10,620 nt of DNA, taken from NCBI GenBank assembly GCA_007570945.1, contig RKSH01000241.1, positions 1-10,620 of the forward strand, read 5' to 3'. Source of the DNA: Gammaproteobacteria bacterium (GTDB lineage Bacteria; Pseudomonadota; Gammaproteobacteria; Arenicellales; Spongiicolonaceae). Below are positions 1-7,861 of the stretch, piece by piece. Positions within the stretch are counted from its first letter, which is position 1. Each line of letters opens with the position of its first letter. The position numbers and the translations under genes were made by a program. The notes beneath the pieces were generated by a model. The model searched no databases. It was not told the DNA's origin and saw only the letters and a list, made by a program, of their open reading frames with translations.

Positions 1-288
1 CGCGTGATGTTCGGCCATGTGTTCCGCAACGCCATGCTCATCGTCATCGCCGGCTTCCCCGGCGCCTTCATCGCCACGTTGTTCACCGGCTCGCTGCTGA
101 TTGAAATCATTTTTTCACTGGACGGACTCGGCCTGCTCGGCTTTGAGGCGGCGCTGCAGCGCGACTACCCGGTGGTGTTCGGCACCCTGTATTTTTATTC
201 CCTGCTCGGCCTGCTGATGAACCTGGCCGGCGACATCGCCTACACCGTGGTGGACCCGCGCATTGACTTTGAGGCGCGCCGGTCATGA
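1..288 (+). CDS. yejB: Peptide ABC transporter permease YejB, C-terminal part (5' end outside window)
   Basis: This is the last 95 residues of an inner-membrane permease of the oligopeptide (DppB/OppB-like) family. The reading frame is open from base 1 and ends at TGA 286-288. Visible are two hydrophobic membrane segments (roughly residues 13-40 and 60-80 of the fragment). Between them is the strongly conserved motif GSLLIEIIFSLDGLGLLGFE, followed by RDYPVVFGTLY and the terminal VDPRIDFE, all close to the YejB end as I recall it from E. coli. In the family YejB pairs with YejE to form the membrane channel through which YejF drives import of short peptides; in E. coli this system also takes up microcin C. 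The stop overlaps the yejE start (ATGA, 285-288), which indicates translational coupling. Upstream parts, including the EAA loop, cannot be assessed. Confidence 0.9.
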   Translation, partial: RVMFGHVFRNAMLIVIAGFPGAFIATLFTGSLLIEIIFSLDGLGLLGFEAALQRDYPVVFGTLYFYSLLGLLMNLAGDIAYTVVDPRIDFEARRS

Positions 289-1321
289 AAAACGCCGCGC
301 GCCAGGGCCTGTCGCCGCTGACCCGCCGCCGCCTGCGCCTGTTTGCGGCCAACCGCCGCGGCTTCTGGTCGCTGTGGATTTTCGCCGCGCTGTTCAGCGT
401 CTCCCTCGGCGCCGAGCTCATCGCCAACGACAAGCCGGTGCTGGTGCGCTACCAGGGCGAATTTTACGCGCCGATTTTCAAGCGCCACGCCGAGACCGTG
501 TTCGGCGGCGAGTTTGAAACCGAAACCGAATACCGCGACCCGTTCATCATGGAAAAAATCAACGCCGAGGGCTGGATGCTGTGGCCGCCCATCCGCCACA
601 ACTACCGCAGCGTGGCCTGGGATTTGCCGGTGCCGGCGCCGTCACCGCCGGACGCCGCGCACTGGCTCGGCACCGACGACCAGGCGCGGGATGTGACGGC
701 GCGGCTAATCTACGGTTTCCGCATCTCGGTGCTGTTCGGCTTCGCCCTCACCATCGCCAGCGCGGTTATCGGCGTCGCCGCCGGCGCGGTGCAGGGCTAT
801 TTCGGCGGGCGGCTGGATTTGTTGTTTCAGCGTTTCATTGAAATCTGGCAGGGCCTGCCGGTTTTGTTTTTGCTGATTATTCTGGCCAGCGTGGTGCGGC
901 CGAATTTCTGGTGGCTGCTGGGGCTGATGCTGCTGTTCAGTTGGACCAATTTTGTCGGCGTGGTGCGCGCCGAGTTTTTGCGCGCGCGCAACTTTGACTA
1001 TGTGCGCGCCGCCCGGGCCCTCGGCGTCGGTGACGGCCGCATCATGCTGCGCCATGTGCTGCCCAACGCCGTGGTCGCGACGTTGACTTTCATGCCTTTC
1101 ACCCTCGCCTTCTCGGTCACCGTGCTGACCTCGCTGGACTTCCTCGGCTTCGGCCTGCCGCCGGGCGAGGCCTCCCTCGGTGAACTTCTGGCCCAGGGCA
1201 AGGCCAACCTGCAGGCCGTCTGGCTCGGGCTGGTCGGCTTTTTTTCCATCGGCGTGATGCTGAGTTTGATGATTTTCATCGGCGAGGCGGTGCGCGATGC
1301 ATTTGACCCGAGAAAAAATCC

Positions 1322-1325
<4 letters not shown>
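285..1325 (+). CDS. yejE: Peptide ABC transporter permease YejE
   Basis: A 346-residue inner-membrane permease of the OppC/DppC type, close to the E. coli YejE length (about 340). A first hydrophobic helix lies at about residues 27-45. It is followed by a long periplasmic segment (about 46-135) with the motif FKRHAETVFGGEFETETEYR, which is typical of YejE and absent from ordinary OppC proteins. A five-helix permease core (about 145-335) follows. The EAA-type coupling loop that docks on the ATPase is at about 239-261 (YVRAARALGVGDGRIMLRHV, then LPNA). The start ATG 285 overlaps the yejB stop, with GAGG ten bases upstream at 271-274. The stop TGA 1323-1325 overlaps the GTG start of yejF. Together with YejB it forms the channel of a peptide importer. 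No damage or odd composition is seen. Confidence 0.95.
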
Positions 1326-2938
<1,613 letters not shown>

Positions 2939-3074
2939 TTTCCCCCGTGGCGGTTGTGAGTGGTCGGCGCCGTGGTGGTTGATGCCCAGGCTCAGGCGGC
3001 GGTTCGCGGCGGATGCCGTCTTACAGGGTGAGGGTTTCGCCGCCGGAGGAAAGTTGCGCGGTGGACGGGGATTT

Positions 3075-3260
3075 TTAAAACCGCCATTCGCCGCTGAAAA
3101 GATTGCGGTAATCACCCCCGGCGCTGACGCCGAGTTCCATATCCACGCTCAGCCGGCCGCCGCTCCAACTAATGCCGCCGCTGCCGCGGTCGCGGTTGAA
3201 AGTGGCATGCGGCGCCAGGCGGCTAGAGTGGCGGGCGGTGACGGTGAAACCTGAATTCAA
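3075..3260 (-). pseudogene. Remnant of an outer-membrane beta-barrel protein, C-terminal end
   Basis: Read on the minus strand, the frame ending at TAA (3075-3077) gives about 60 residues of alternating polar/hydrophobic strands with glycines and aromatics: GFTVTARHSSRLAP, ISWSGGRLSVDMELGVSAGG and a final RNLFSGEWRF. A terminal Phe preceded by alternating residues is the known C-terminal signature that the BAM machinery recognises in outer-membrane barrels, and the layout resembles the last strands of autotransporter or similar barrels. The likeness starts abruptly near 3255; upstream lies A+T-rich, unrelated sequence. The only start in frame is TTG 3260, with no signal peptide and far too short for a barrel. 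I infer a truncated 3' remnant. It could instead be a chance open frame in G+C-rich DNA. The family is not identified. Confidence 0.4.
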
Positions 3261-3309
3261 CCAGCAAGTGTGCGATAAATACCACAGACACCATCCCTTG
3301 TTTCGCCAA

Positions 3310-3336
3310 TTGTATTATTTCCATACCACAATACAA
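3310..3336. repeat. 7-bp perfect inverted repeat in A+T-rich DNA
   Basis: Arms TTGTATT (3310-3316) and AATACAA (3330-3336) are separated by 13 bases. An A-run follows on the + strand, so it does not look like an intrinsic terminator in either useful direction. It could be an operator-like site or chance. No gene start lies close by. Confidence 0.25.
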
Positions 3337-3370
3337 CAAAAAAACCGCATAAACTCACACCGTCGCCGCA

Positions 3371-3392
3371 GGGATGAAAAGGCGGGATGAAA
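3371..3392. repeat. Direct repeat GGGATGAAA, two copies, 13-bp period
   Basis: GGGATGAAA occurs at 3371-3379 and 3384-3392. It is short and intergenic and has no assigned role. Confidence 0.25.
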
Positions 3393-3532
3393 GAGGTGGT
3401 AGTTTGCGCGCCCGACACGTCAAATTTCTTGACCCTAAAGTCACCTAGAATTTTAACGGTTACGATTATTATTACTATTAGCAAAAATTTTGGATGATGT
3501 CAAAAAAAGGGTCATGACAAGTTTAGCGAGGT

Positions 3533-3577
3533 GTCCGCCACCGGCAAGCTGCCGGAGACCACCACGGCGCCGGGGGG
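3533..3577 (-). repeat. Duplicated 45-bp internal fragment of dapD (dispersed direct repeat)
   Basis: This segment matches 4399-4443 at 43 of 45 positions in the same orientation, 866 bp away. On the minus strand it reads PPGAVVVSGSLPVAD, against PPGAVVVSGSLPAAD at residues 231-245 of the DapD encoded nearby. One difference is silent (CTG/TTG) and one changes Ala to Val. Similarity stops abruptly on both sides, and the frame meets TGA seven codons later (positions 3512-3514). It is therefore not a functional gene. Both copies contain a 15-base hairpin-forming core, CCGGCA-(3 bases)-TGCCGG. It lies about 100 bp beyond the hicB stop. It may be a footprint of duplication or recombination that accompanied placement of hicAB, or a short mobile palindromic unit. 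Confidence 0.75.
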
Positions 3578-3677
3578 CTGAATTTTTGCGCGAAATGCAT
3601 TGGCGTCTTACCTCGGCGAGAGGGAATTATGGGATGTCAACAGCGAGTCATTTGGCACCGGCGGGGACGGTAAAAAA

Positions 3678-4028
3678 TCACGAGCCGGCGGCGCGGCACA
3701 AAATATTGGATACCCATTCTCCAACCTTGATCCCTTGAATCTCGGCCGCCGCCCGGGCGGCGGCAAAGGCCTCCGGCGAAACCGAAACGCGATGCCGCGG
3801 CTTTTGCGGCTTTTGCGGATTTTTGCCGATGCGCGCGCAAAATTCCAGATAATCGTCCACCGCTTCGTGGAAAGCGTCCTCTAATTCGCGCTTGCTGTCG
3901 CCGTGAAACCCGACGATGTCCCTGACGCCCATGATATGGCCCACCAGAAACCCGTCCTCTTTGCTGTACCGAATCATGGCGCGGTAGTTTTTGTAGGACA
4001 GGATTTTTTCGTGGGTCATGTTTTTCAT
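3678..4028 (-). CDS. hicB: HicB family antitoxin of a type II toxin-antitoxin system
   Basis: A 116-residue protein with the two-part HicB layout. The N-terminal part (about 10-70) is the partial RNase-H-like fold, with family motifs at 30-44 (GHIMGVRDIVGFHGD), 52-60 (AFHEAVDDY) and 64-69 (CARIGK). After a Pro/Gln/Lys linker (71-78), the C-terminal part (79-112) reads RVSVSPEAFAAARAAAE then WVSNIL, which fits a ribbon-helix-helix DNA-binding element. By family knowledge it binds and neutralises HicA, and the complex represses its own promoter. Its ATG overlaps the hicA stop (ATGA, 4025-4028), so toxin precedes antitoxin, the usual order for HicAB. ATG 4019 is an alternative start. The linker DNA carries a tandem 9-base repeat (CTTTTGCGG, 3801-3818, with a degenerate third unit). 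The stop TGA (3678-3680) is directly followed on the minus strand by a T-run. Confidence 0.88.
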   Translation of the reverse strand: MKNMTHEKILSYKNYRAMIRYSKEDGFLVGHIMGVRDIVGFHGDSKRELEDAFHEAVDDYLEFCARIGKNPQKPQKPRHRVSVSPEAFAAARAAAEIQGIKVGEWVSNILCRAAGS

Positions 4029-4288
4029 GGCGTTACCCCGTTTCTGCGAAGAAATTCGCGGACATGCCGCACCTGATATGGGTGCGCCTCTCTTTGCGGA
4101 TGCGGTCTGTGCATGGTAACAGCATCGCCTTGGATATGAAACCGGACGCGCGACCCGCGGCCCTCAATCATAACCGCGCCCGCCGCGACTAACAACGCCT
4201 CGACATCCCGCCACGCGATGTTGTACCGCACCGGCTGTGCAAACACGGCGCACAAGGTGCGTAGCTGGCGGTTGTTAAGCGGCACCAT
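4025..4288 (-). CDS. hicA: HicA family toxin (mRNA interferase-like)
   Basis: An 87-residue basic protein matching the short HicA subfamily that begins with a helix of the type NRQLRTLCAVFAQPVRYNI. It continues with WRDVEALLVAAGA (26-38), the glycine-rich turn and strand GRGSRVRF (43-50), HRPHP (60-64), and YQVRHVREFLRRNGV (71-85). The fold is a small double-stranded-RNA-binding-like domain; characterised HicA toxins cleave mRNA and stop growth. In E. coli-type HicA the catalytic His sits in the G-S-x-H turn. Here that position reads G-S-R, as I believe is usual for this subfamily, so catalysis may rely on another residue such as those of HRPHP; this is inference. Start: I chose ATG 4288 because it matches the family N-terminus. 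TTG 4306 is in frame and overlaps the dapD stop as TTGA, mirroring the other gene junctions, and would add six residues. Confidence 0.85.
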   Translation of the reverse strand: MVPLNNRQLRTLCAVFAQPVRYNIAWRDVEALLVAAGAVMIEGRGSRVRFHIQGDAVTMHRPHPQREAHPYQVRHVREFLRRNGVTP

Positions 4289-4302
4289 CCACCACCGCCC
4301 AC

Positions 4303-5133
4303 TCAAACATCGCGCAGCAATTCGTTGATTGCAACCTTGGCGCGGGTTTTGGCGTCCACCTGTTTGACAATGACGGCGCAGTAGAGGCTGTGGCTGGCGT
4401 CCGCCGCCGGCAGGCTGCCGGAGACCACCACGGCGCCGGGGGGGATTTTGCCGTAGGTGACGTTGCCGCTGGCGCGGTCCAGGATGCGGGTGCTCTGGCC
4501 GAGGAAGACGCCCATGGAAATCACCGCGCCCTCGCCGACAATCACGCCCTCCACCACTTCCGAGCGCGCGCCGATGAAGCAGTTGTCCTCAATGATGGTG
4601 GGCGCGGATTGCAGCGGCTCCAAGACGCCGCCGATGCCGACGCCGCCGGAGAGGTGGACGTTTTTGCCGATTTGCGCGCAGGAGCCGACGGTGGCCCAGG
4701 TGTCCACCATAGTGCCGCGGTCCACAAAAGCGCCGATGTTGACGAAGCACGGCATCAGCACCACGCCGCCGGCGATGTGCGCGCCGCGCCGCACGGTGGC
4801 CGGCGGCACCACGCGGGCGCCGGCGGCGGCGAATTGGGCGGCATCAAAGCCGGCGTATTTGCCCGGCACCTTGTCATAACACCGGGCGTGGCCGGCACCG
4901 CTGACGCTGTTGTCGCGCAGGCGGAATGAAAGCAGCACCGCTTTTTTCAGCCACTGGTTTACCGTCCACTCACCGGCGGCGTTTTTTTCGGCAACCCGCG
5001 CCTGGCCGGTGTCGAGCAGGGTGATGGCCTGGTCCACCGCCGCGCGTACATCAGCCGGGGCGCTGCCGGGGCGCAACTGGTCGCGCCGTTCGTAAGCTCG
5101 TTCAATGACGGCGGCGATGCTTGCCGTGTTCAC
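4303..5133 (-). CDS. dapD: 2,3,4,5-tetrahydropyridine-2,6-dicarboxylate N-succinyltransferase
   Basis: A 276-residue cytoplasmic enzyme of the succinylase branch of lysine/diaminopimelate synthesis. It transfers succinyl from succinyl-CoA to tetrahydrodipicolinate, and the pathway feeds meso-DAP to peptidoglycan. It matches the E. coli length (274). An N-terminal helical domain (1-100) contains WLKKAVLLSFRLRDN (61-75). A left-handed beta-helix of hexapeptide repeats (about 105-240) holds the near-invariant blocks MVDTWATVGSCAQIGKNVHL (142-161) and IIEDNCFIGARSEVVEGVIV (180-199). The C-terminal lid has SLYCAVIVKQVDAKTR (249-264). The open frame extends further upstream, but that part overlaps map and is not DapD-like. 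GTG 5133 gives the family N-terminus, has GGGAGAGG a few bases upstream, and overlaps the map stop (GTGA). Codons 231-245 are duplicated at 3533-3577. The stop abuts or overlaps hicA. Confidence 0.97.
   Translation of the reverse strand: MNTASIAAVIERAYERRDQLRPGSAPADVRAAVDQAITLLDTGQARVAEKNAAGEWTVNQWLKKAVLLSFRLRDNSVSGAGHARCYDKVPGKYAGFDAAQFAAAGARVVPPATVRRGAHIAGGVVLMPCFVNIGAFVDRGTMVDTWATVGSCAQIGKNVHLSGGVGIGGVLEPLQSAPTIIEDNCFIGARSEVVEGVIVGEGAVISMGVFLGQSTRILDRASGNVTYGKIPPGAVVVSGSLPAADASHSLYCAVIVKQVDAKTRAKVAINELLRDV
4399..4443 (-). repeat. dapD copy of the 45-bp repeat (codons 231-245)
   Basis: Partner of the segment at 3533-3577, with 43 of 45 bases identical. This copy is inside intact dapD, in frame, and encodes conserved enzyme sequence, so it is the likely source. 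It contains the hairpin core CCGGCA-GGC-TGCCGG at 4406-4420. Confidence 0.75.
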
Positions 5134-5897
5134 AGCGCCTCTCCCGGCGGCAGGGTGAGGACTTCGCGGCCGTCTTCGGTGACCAGCACGGTGTGCTCCC
5201 ACTGCGACGACAAACTGTGGTCGCGGGTGACCACCGTCCAACTGTCGGGCAGCAGGCGCGTCTCGCATCCACCGGCATTAATCATGGGCTCAATGGTGAA
5301 CACCATGCCCGGTTCAAGAACAATGCCGGTGTCGGGCCGGCCGTAGTGCAGCACTTGCGGGTCCTCGTGGAACTCGCGGCCGATGCCGTGGCCGCAGTAG
5401 TCGCGCACCACCGAGAAGTCGTTGCGCTCGGCGTGGCTTTGGATGCGGTGGCCGATGTCGCCGAGCCGCGCGCCGGGGGCCACCGCGCCGATGCCGCGCG
5501 TCATGCACTCGTAACTGACCCGCATTAAGCGCTCGGCCAACACCGGCGGCCGGCCCACGGCGAACATGCGGCTGGTGTCGCCGTGGTAGTCGTCCTTGAT
5601 GACGGTGATGTCGATGTTCACGATGTCGCCGTTTTTCAGTTTGCGCTGGCCGGGGATGCCGTGGCACACCACGTGGTTCACCGAGGTGCAGATGGAGCGC
5701 GGGTAGCCTTTGTAGTGGAGGGGCGCCGGCACCGCATTCAGCTGCTCGGTGATGAAACGGTGGCAGCAGTCGTCCAGCTCGCCGGTGGTGACGCCGGGGT
5801 GGACCTTGGGTCCGATCATTTCCAGCACGCGCCATGCGGCCTCGCCGGCGGCGCGCATTTTCTCCACCTCGCGCGGGGTTTTAAGCGGAATATTCAT
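5130..5897 (-). CDS. map: Type I methionine aminopeptidase
   Basis: A 255-residue cytoplasmic metalloprotease that removes the initiator methionine from nascent proteins. The length is close to E. coli MetAP (264) and there is no N-terminal extension (type Ia-like). The pita-bread fold residues are all present. The metal ligands are Asp96 (NIDITV), Asp107 (GDTSRMF), His170 (CGHGIG), Glu203 (FTIEPMIN) and Glu234 (QWEHTV). The substrate-contacting histidines are His79 (CHGIPG) and His177 (FHEDP). The start ATG 5897 gives the expected MNIPLKTPREVEKMRAAGE opening. No Shine-Dalgarno sequence is visible before it. It is the first gene of the minus-strand unit map-dapD-hicA-hicB and its stop overlaps dapD. 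It is divergent from mrdA across 56 bp that must hold the promoter(s). Confidence 0.97.
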   Translation of the reverse strand: MNIPLKTPREVEKMRAAGEAAWRVLEMIGPKVHPGVTTGELDDCCHRFITEQLNAVPAPLHYKGYPRSICTSVNHVVCHGIPGQRKLKNGDIVNIDITVIKDDYHGDTSRMFAVGRPPVLAERLMRVSYECMTRGIGAVAPGARLGDIGHRIQSHAERNDFSVVRDYCGHGIGREFHEDPQVLHYGRPDTGIVLEPGMVFTIEPMINAGGCETRLLPDSWTVVTRDHSLSSQWEHTVLVTEDGREVLTLPPGEAL

Positions 5898-5941
5898 GGT
5901 GGGCCGCGCGCAATGTTACACCATCACCGCCGCCCTTGCGC

Positions 5942-5956
5942 TACAATGGCCTGATG
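5942..5956 (+). promoter_or_regulatory. Candidate -10 element for mrdA, suggesting a leaderless or near-leaderless start
   Basis: TACAAT (5942-5947) matches the sigma-70 -10 consensus at five of six positions. It ends six bases before ATG 5954, so transcription would begin at or next to the start codon. No good -35 box is seen at 16-18 bp spacing, and no Shine-Dalgarno sequence lies between it and the ATG. Confidence 0.35.
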
Positions 5957-7861
5957 AACAACGTCCGCCTGCTTGATGACGCCGCCGAGTCGCGGCTGGT
6001 GCGCAACCGGCTGCTTTTTGCCGCGGTGCTGGCGGCATTGCTGGCGGCGCTGTTAGTGGCGCGGGTGGTGTACCTGCAGGTGTCGCAGCACGAATCGTAC
6101 GTGGCGCAGTCGCGCGAAAACCGCATCCGCCTCATCCCGGTGGCGCCGCCGCGCGGTTTAATATACGACCGCAACGGCGTGCTGCTGGCGCGCAATGTTT
6201 CGGTGTTCAATCTGGAGGTGGACCCGGAGCAGGTGCAGAACATGGACGACATGCTGCACCGGCTGAGCCAGTTGGTGGAACTGGGCGACGCCGAGGTGAA
6301 CAACTTCACCCGCACCCTGGGCCGCGCGCGCGCTTCCAGCCTGCTGTTGCGCACGCGCCTAAGCCAGGAGGAACTGGCGCGGTTTTCGGTGAACCGCCAC
6401 CGTTTCCCCGGCGTTGAAATCCGCACCCGCCTGCAGCGGCTTTACCCCCTCGGCGACCTCACCGCCCATGTGCTCGGCTATGTGGGGCGCATCAGCGCCG
6501 ATGATTTGGAGCAAATCGACGCCGCCGCCTACCGCGGCGTGGACCATATCGGCAAACTCGGCCTGGAATCGTGGTATGAGCGCGACCTTCTGGGGCGGCC
6601 CGGTTTTGAGCAAGTGGAAACCAACGCCCACGGCCGCATCATCCGCCTTTTGTCGCGCACGCCGCCGACGCCGGGGCGCAACCTGCGGCTTGGCCTGGAC
6701 ATTGAATTGCAGCGCGTGGCCCTGGAGGCCCTGGGCGCCGAGCGCGGGGCGGTGGTGGCCATTGAGCCGGCCAGCGGCGATGTGCTGGCCATGGCCAGCA
6801 GCCCGGCCTACGACGCCAACCGTTTTGTGCGCGGCATCGACAGCGCCTCCTACCAACTGCTGAGCGGGTCGCCGGACAAGCCGCTGCTGAACCGCGCGCT
6901 GCGCGGCAGATACAGCCCCGGCTCCACCATCAAAGGCGTGGTGGGCCTGGCCCTGCTTGAGGCCGGCGCGGCGGTGAAGACGCACTGCCCGGGCTGGTTC
7001 TCGCTGCCGGGCAGCAGCCGCCGCTACCGCTGCTGGCAGCGCGAGGGCCACGGCGATGTGAACCTGCACTCCGCCATCGTCCAGTCTTGCGACGTGTATT
7101 TTTACCGCGCCGCCGCCGCCCTCGGCATTGAACCCATCGCGCGCGCATTGCGCTCTTTCGGCCTCGGCCGCGCCACCGGCATCGACACCGACGGTGAACT
7201 CAGCGGCCTGGTCCCCGACCCGCAGTGGAAGCGCGCGGCGGTGAACGAGTCGTGGTTTCCCGGCGAGACCCTGATTACCGCCATCGGCCAGGGCGCGACG
7301 CTGGTGACGCCGTTGCAGTTGGCCGCGTTGACCGCGACCCTGGCCAACCGCGGCGCCGCAACCCAGCCCCGGCTGGTGACGGCGCTTGATGTGAACGCCG
7401 ACGGTGAGTTCACCGCCGACGAGGAACGGCGGCCGTTGCGACTGGGCAAAGGCGGTGACGGCGGCCCCATCGGCGGCGCCGATGACTTTCGCGCGGTGGT
7501 CAAGGCCATGGTGGACGTGGTGCACAGCAAGAGCGGCACCGCGCGCCACATTAAAACCGAGCGCTACGCCATCGCCGGCAAAACCGGCACCGCGCAGGTG
7601 ATTTCCATCGCCCAGGACGAGGAATACGACGCCGAAAAACTGGACAAGCGCTTTCACGACCACGCGCTGTTCATCGCGTTCGCCCCGGCCGAAGAGCCGG
7701 CCATCGCGGTGGCCGTCATTGTGGAAAACGGCGGCAGCGGCAGCATCACCGCCGCCCCCATCGCGCGCCGGGTGATGGACCACCACCTTCGCGGTTTGAC
7801 CGTCGCGGAGGCCGGATCCACCGGCGACAATGGCGCCTCCGCCGTCACCGCCGTGCAATGA
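5954..7861 (+). CDS. mrdA: Peptidoglycan D,D-transpeptidase MrdA (penicillin-binding protein 2)
   Basis: A 635-residue class B penicillin-binding protein (E. coli PBP2 is 633) that cross-links peptidoglycan during cell elongation as partner of RodA. Visible are a short cytoplasmic tail, one membrane anchor (about 21-41), and the dimerisation/pedestal domain with RGLIYDRNGVLLARN (67-81) and YPLGDLTAHVLGYVGRIS (164-181). The transpeptidase domain has catalytic Ser324 in SPGSTIK (321-327), the second motif SCD (378-380) and KTG (543-545). PBP2-specific residues between motifs 1 and 2 (CPGW, RCWQREGHG) are kept. Residues 479-490 (DVNADGEFTADE) form an EF-hand-like loop that I do not expect in PBP2. 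An in-frame TTG at 5936 exists, but ATG 5954 gives the family N-terminus. The stop overlaps rodA (ATGA, 7858-7861). Confidence 0.97.
   Translation: MNNVRLLDDAAESRLVRNRLLFAAVLAALLAALLVARVVYLQVSQHESYVAQSRENRIRLIPVAPPRGLIYDRNGVLLARNVSVFNLEVDPEQVQNMDDMLHRLSQLVELGDAEVNNFTRTLGRARASSLLLRTRLSQEELARFSVNRHRFPGVEIRTRLQRLYPLGDLTAHVLGYVGRISADDLEQIDAAAYRGVDHIGKLGLESWYERDLLGRPGFEQVETNAHGRIIRLLSRTPPTPGRNLRLGLDIELQRVALEALGAERGAVVAIEPASGDVLAMASSPAYDANRFVRGIDSASYQLLSGSPDKPLLNRALRGRYSPGSTIKGVVGLALLEAGAAVKTHCPGWFSLPGSSRRYRCWQREGHGDVNLHSAIVQSCDVYFYRAAAALGIEPIARALRSFGLGRATGIDTDGELSGLVPDPQWKRAAVNESWFPGETLITAIGQGATLVTPLQLAALTATLANRGAATQPRLVTALDVNADGEFTADEERRPLRLGKGGDGGPIGGADDFRAVVKAMVDVVHSKSGTARHIKTERYAIAGKTGTAQVISIAQDEEYDAEKLDKRFHDHALFIAFAPAEEPAIAVAVIVENGGSGSITAAPIARRVMDHHLRGLTVAEAGSTGDNGASAVTAVQ

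Larger units (their letters stand above)
2939..3677. other. Intergenic region without an intact gene, containing remnants
   Basis: About 740 bp separate the convergent ends of yejF (+) and hicB (-). Short open frames exist, but none resembles an intact protein. The left part (2939-3260) is G+C-rich and ends a minus-strand barrel-like remnant. The middle (about 3260-3530) is clearly A+T-rich compared with the rest of the window. It has an ATT-type microsatellite (3465-3480), a 7-bp inverted repeat and a 9-bp direct repeat. At 3533-3577 there is a 45-bp copy of an internal dapD segment. The last 100 bp up to the hicB stop are unassigned. I read the whole stretch as decayed or rearranged DNA rather than a hidden gene. 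Confidence 0.6.

Noticed and set aside
3429..3457. Sigma-70-like promoter TTGACC-17 bp-TTTAAC on the + strand
   Set aside because: Weak -10 match in A+T-rich DNA with no credible + strand gene downstream. Mentioned only as part of the A+T-rich block.
3257..3484. A 75-residue minus-strand open frame in the A+T-rich block
   Set aside because: No recognisable motifs and mixed composition. It does not connect in frame to the barrel remnant.
3665..3700. Possible intrinsic terminator at the end of hicB (T-run after the stop on the minus strand)
   Set aside because: The preceding G+C-rich stretch forms only a very short stem of about 4 bp. Not enough to call a terminator.
3490..3738. Small + strand open frames around 3490-3884, one containing an LPETT-like string
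   Set aside because: The LPETT likeness comes from reading the antisense of the dapD fragment. The frames run into antisense hicB, have no family resemblance, and a Gram-negative host makes a sortase signal implausible.
3819..4682. Similarity between hicB (about 3819-3841) and dapD (about 4664-4680) around TTTTTGCCGAT and GCGCGCA
   Set aside because: It reflects the coincidental peptides CARIGKN and CAQIGKN, each normal for its own family. It is not evidence of shared origin.
5134..5268. Upstream extension of the dapD frame into map
   Set aside because: The extra residues are Arg/Pro/Ala-rich, unlike DapD, and overlap conserved map sequence. GTG 5133 has a good Shine-Dalgarno and matches the family N-terminus.
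6359..7858. A 499-residue open frame on the minus strand opposite mrdA, and a 426-residue one (7654-8934) opposite rodA
   Set aside because: They lie antisense to complete, motif-rich mrdA and rodA. Their translations are low-complexity His/Gln/Ala/Arg-rich strings typical of shadow frames in G+C-rich coding DNA.
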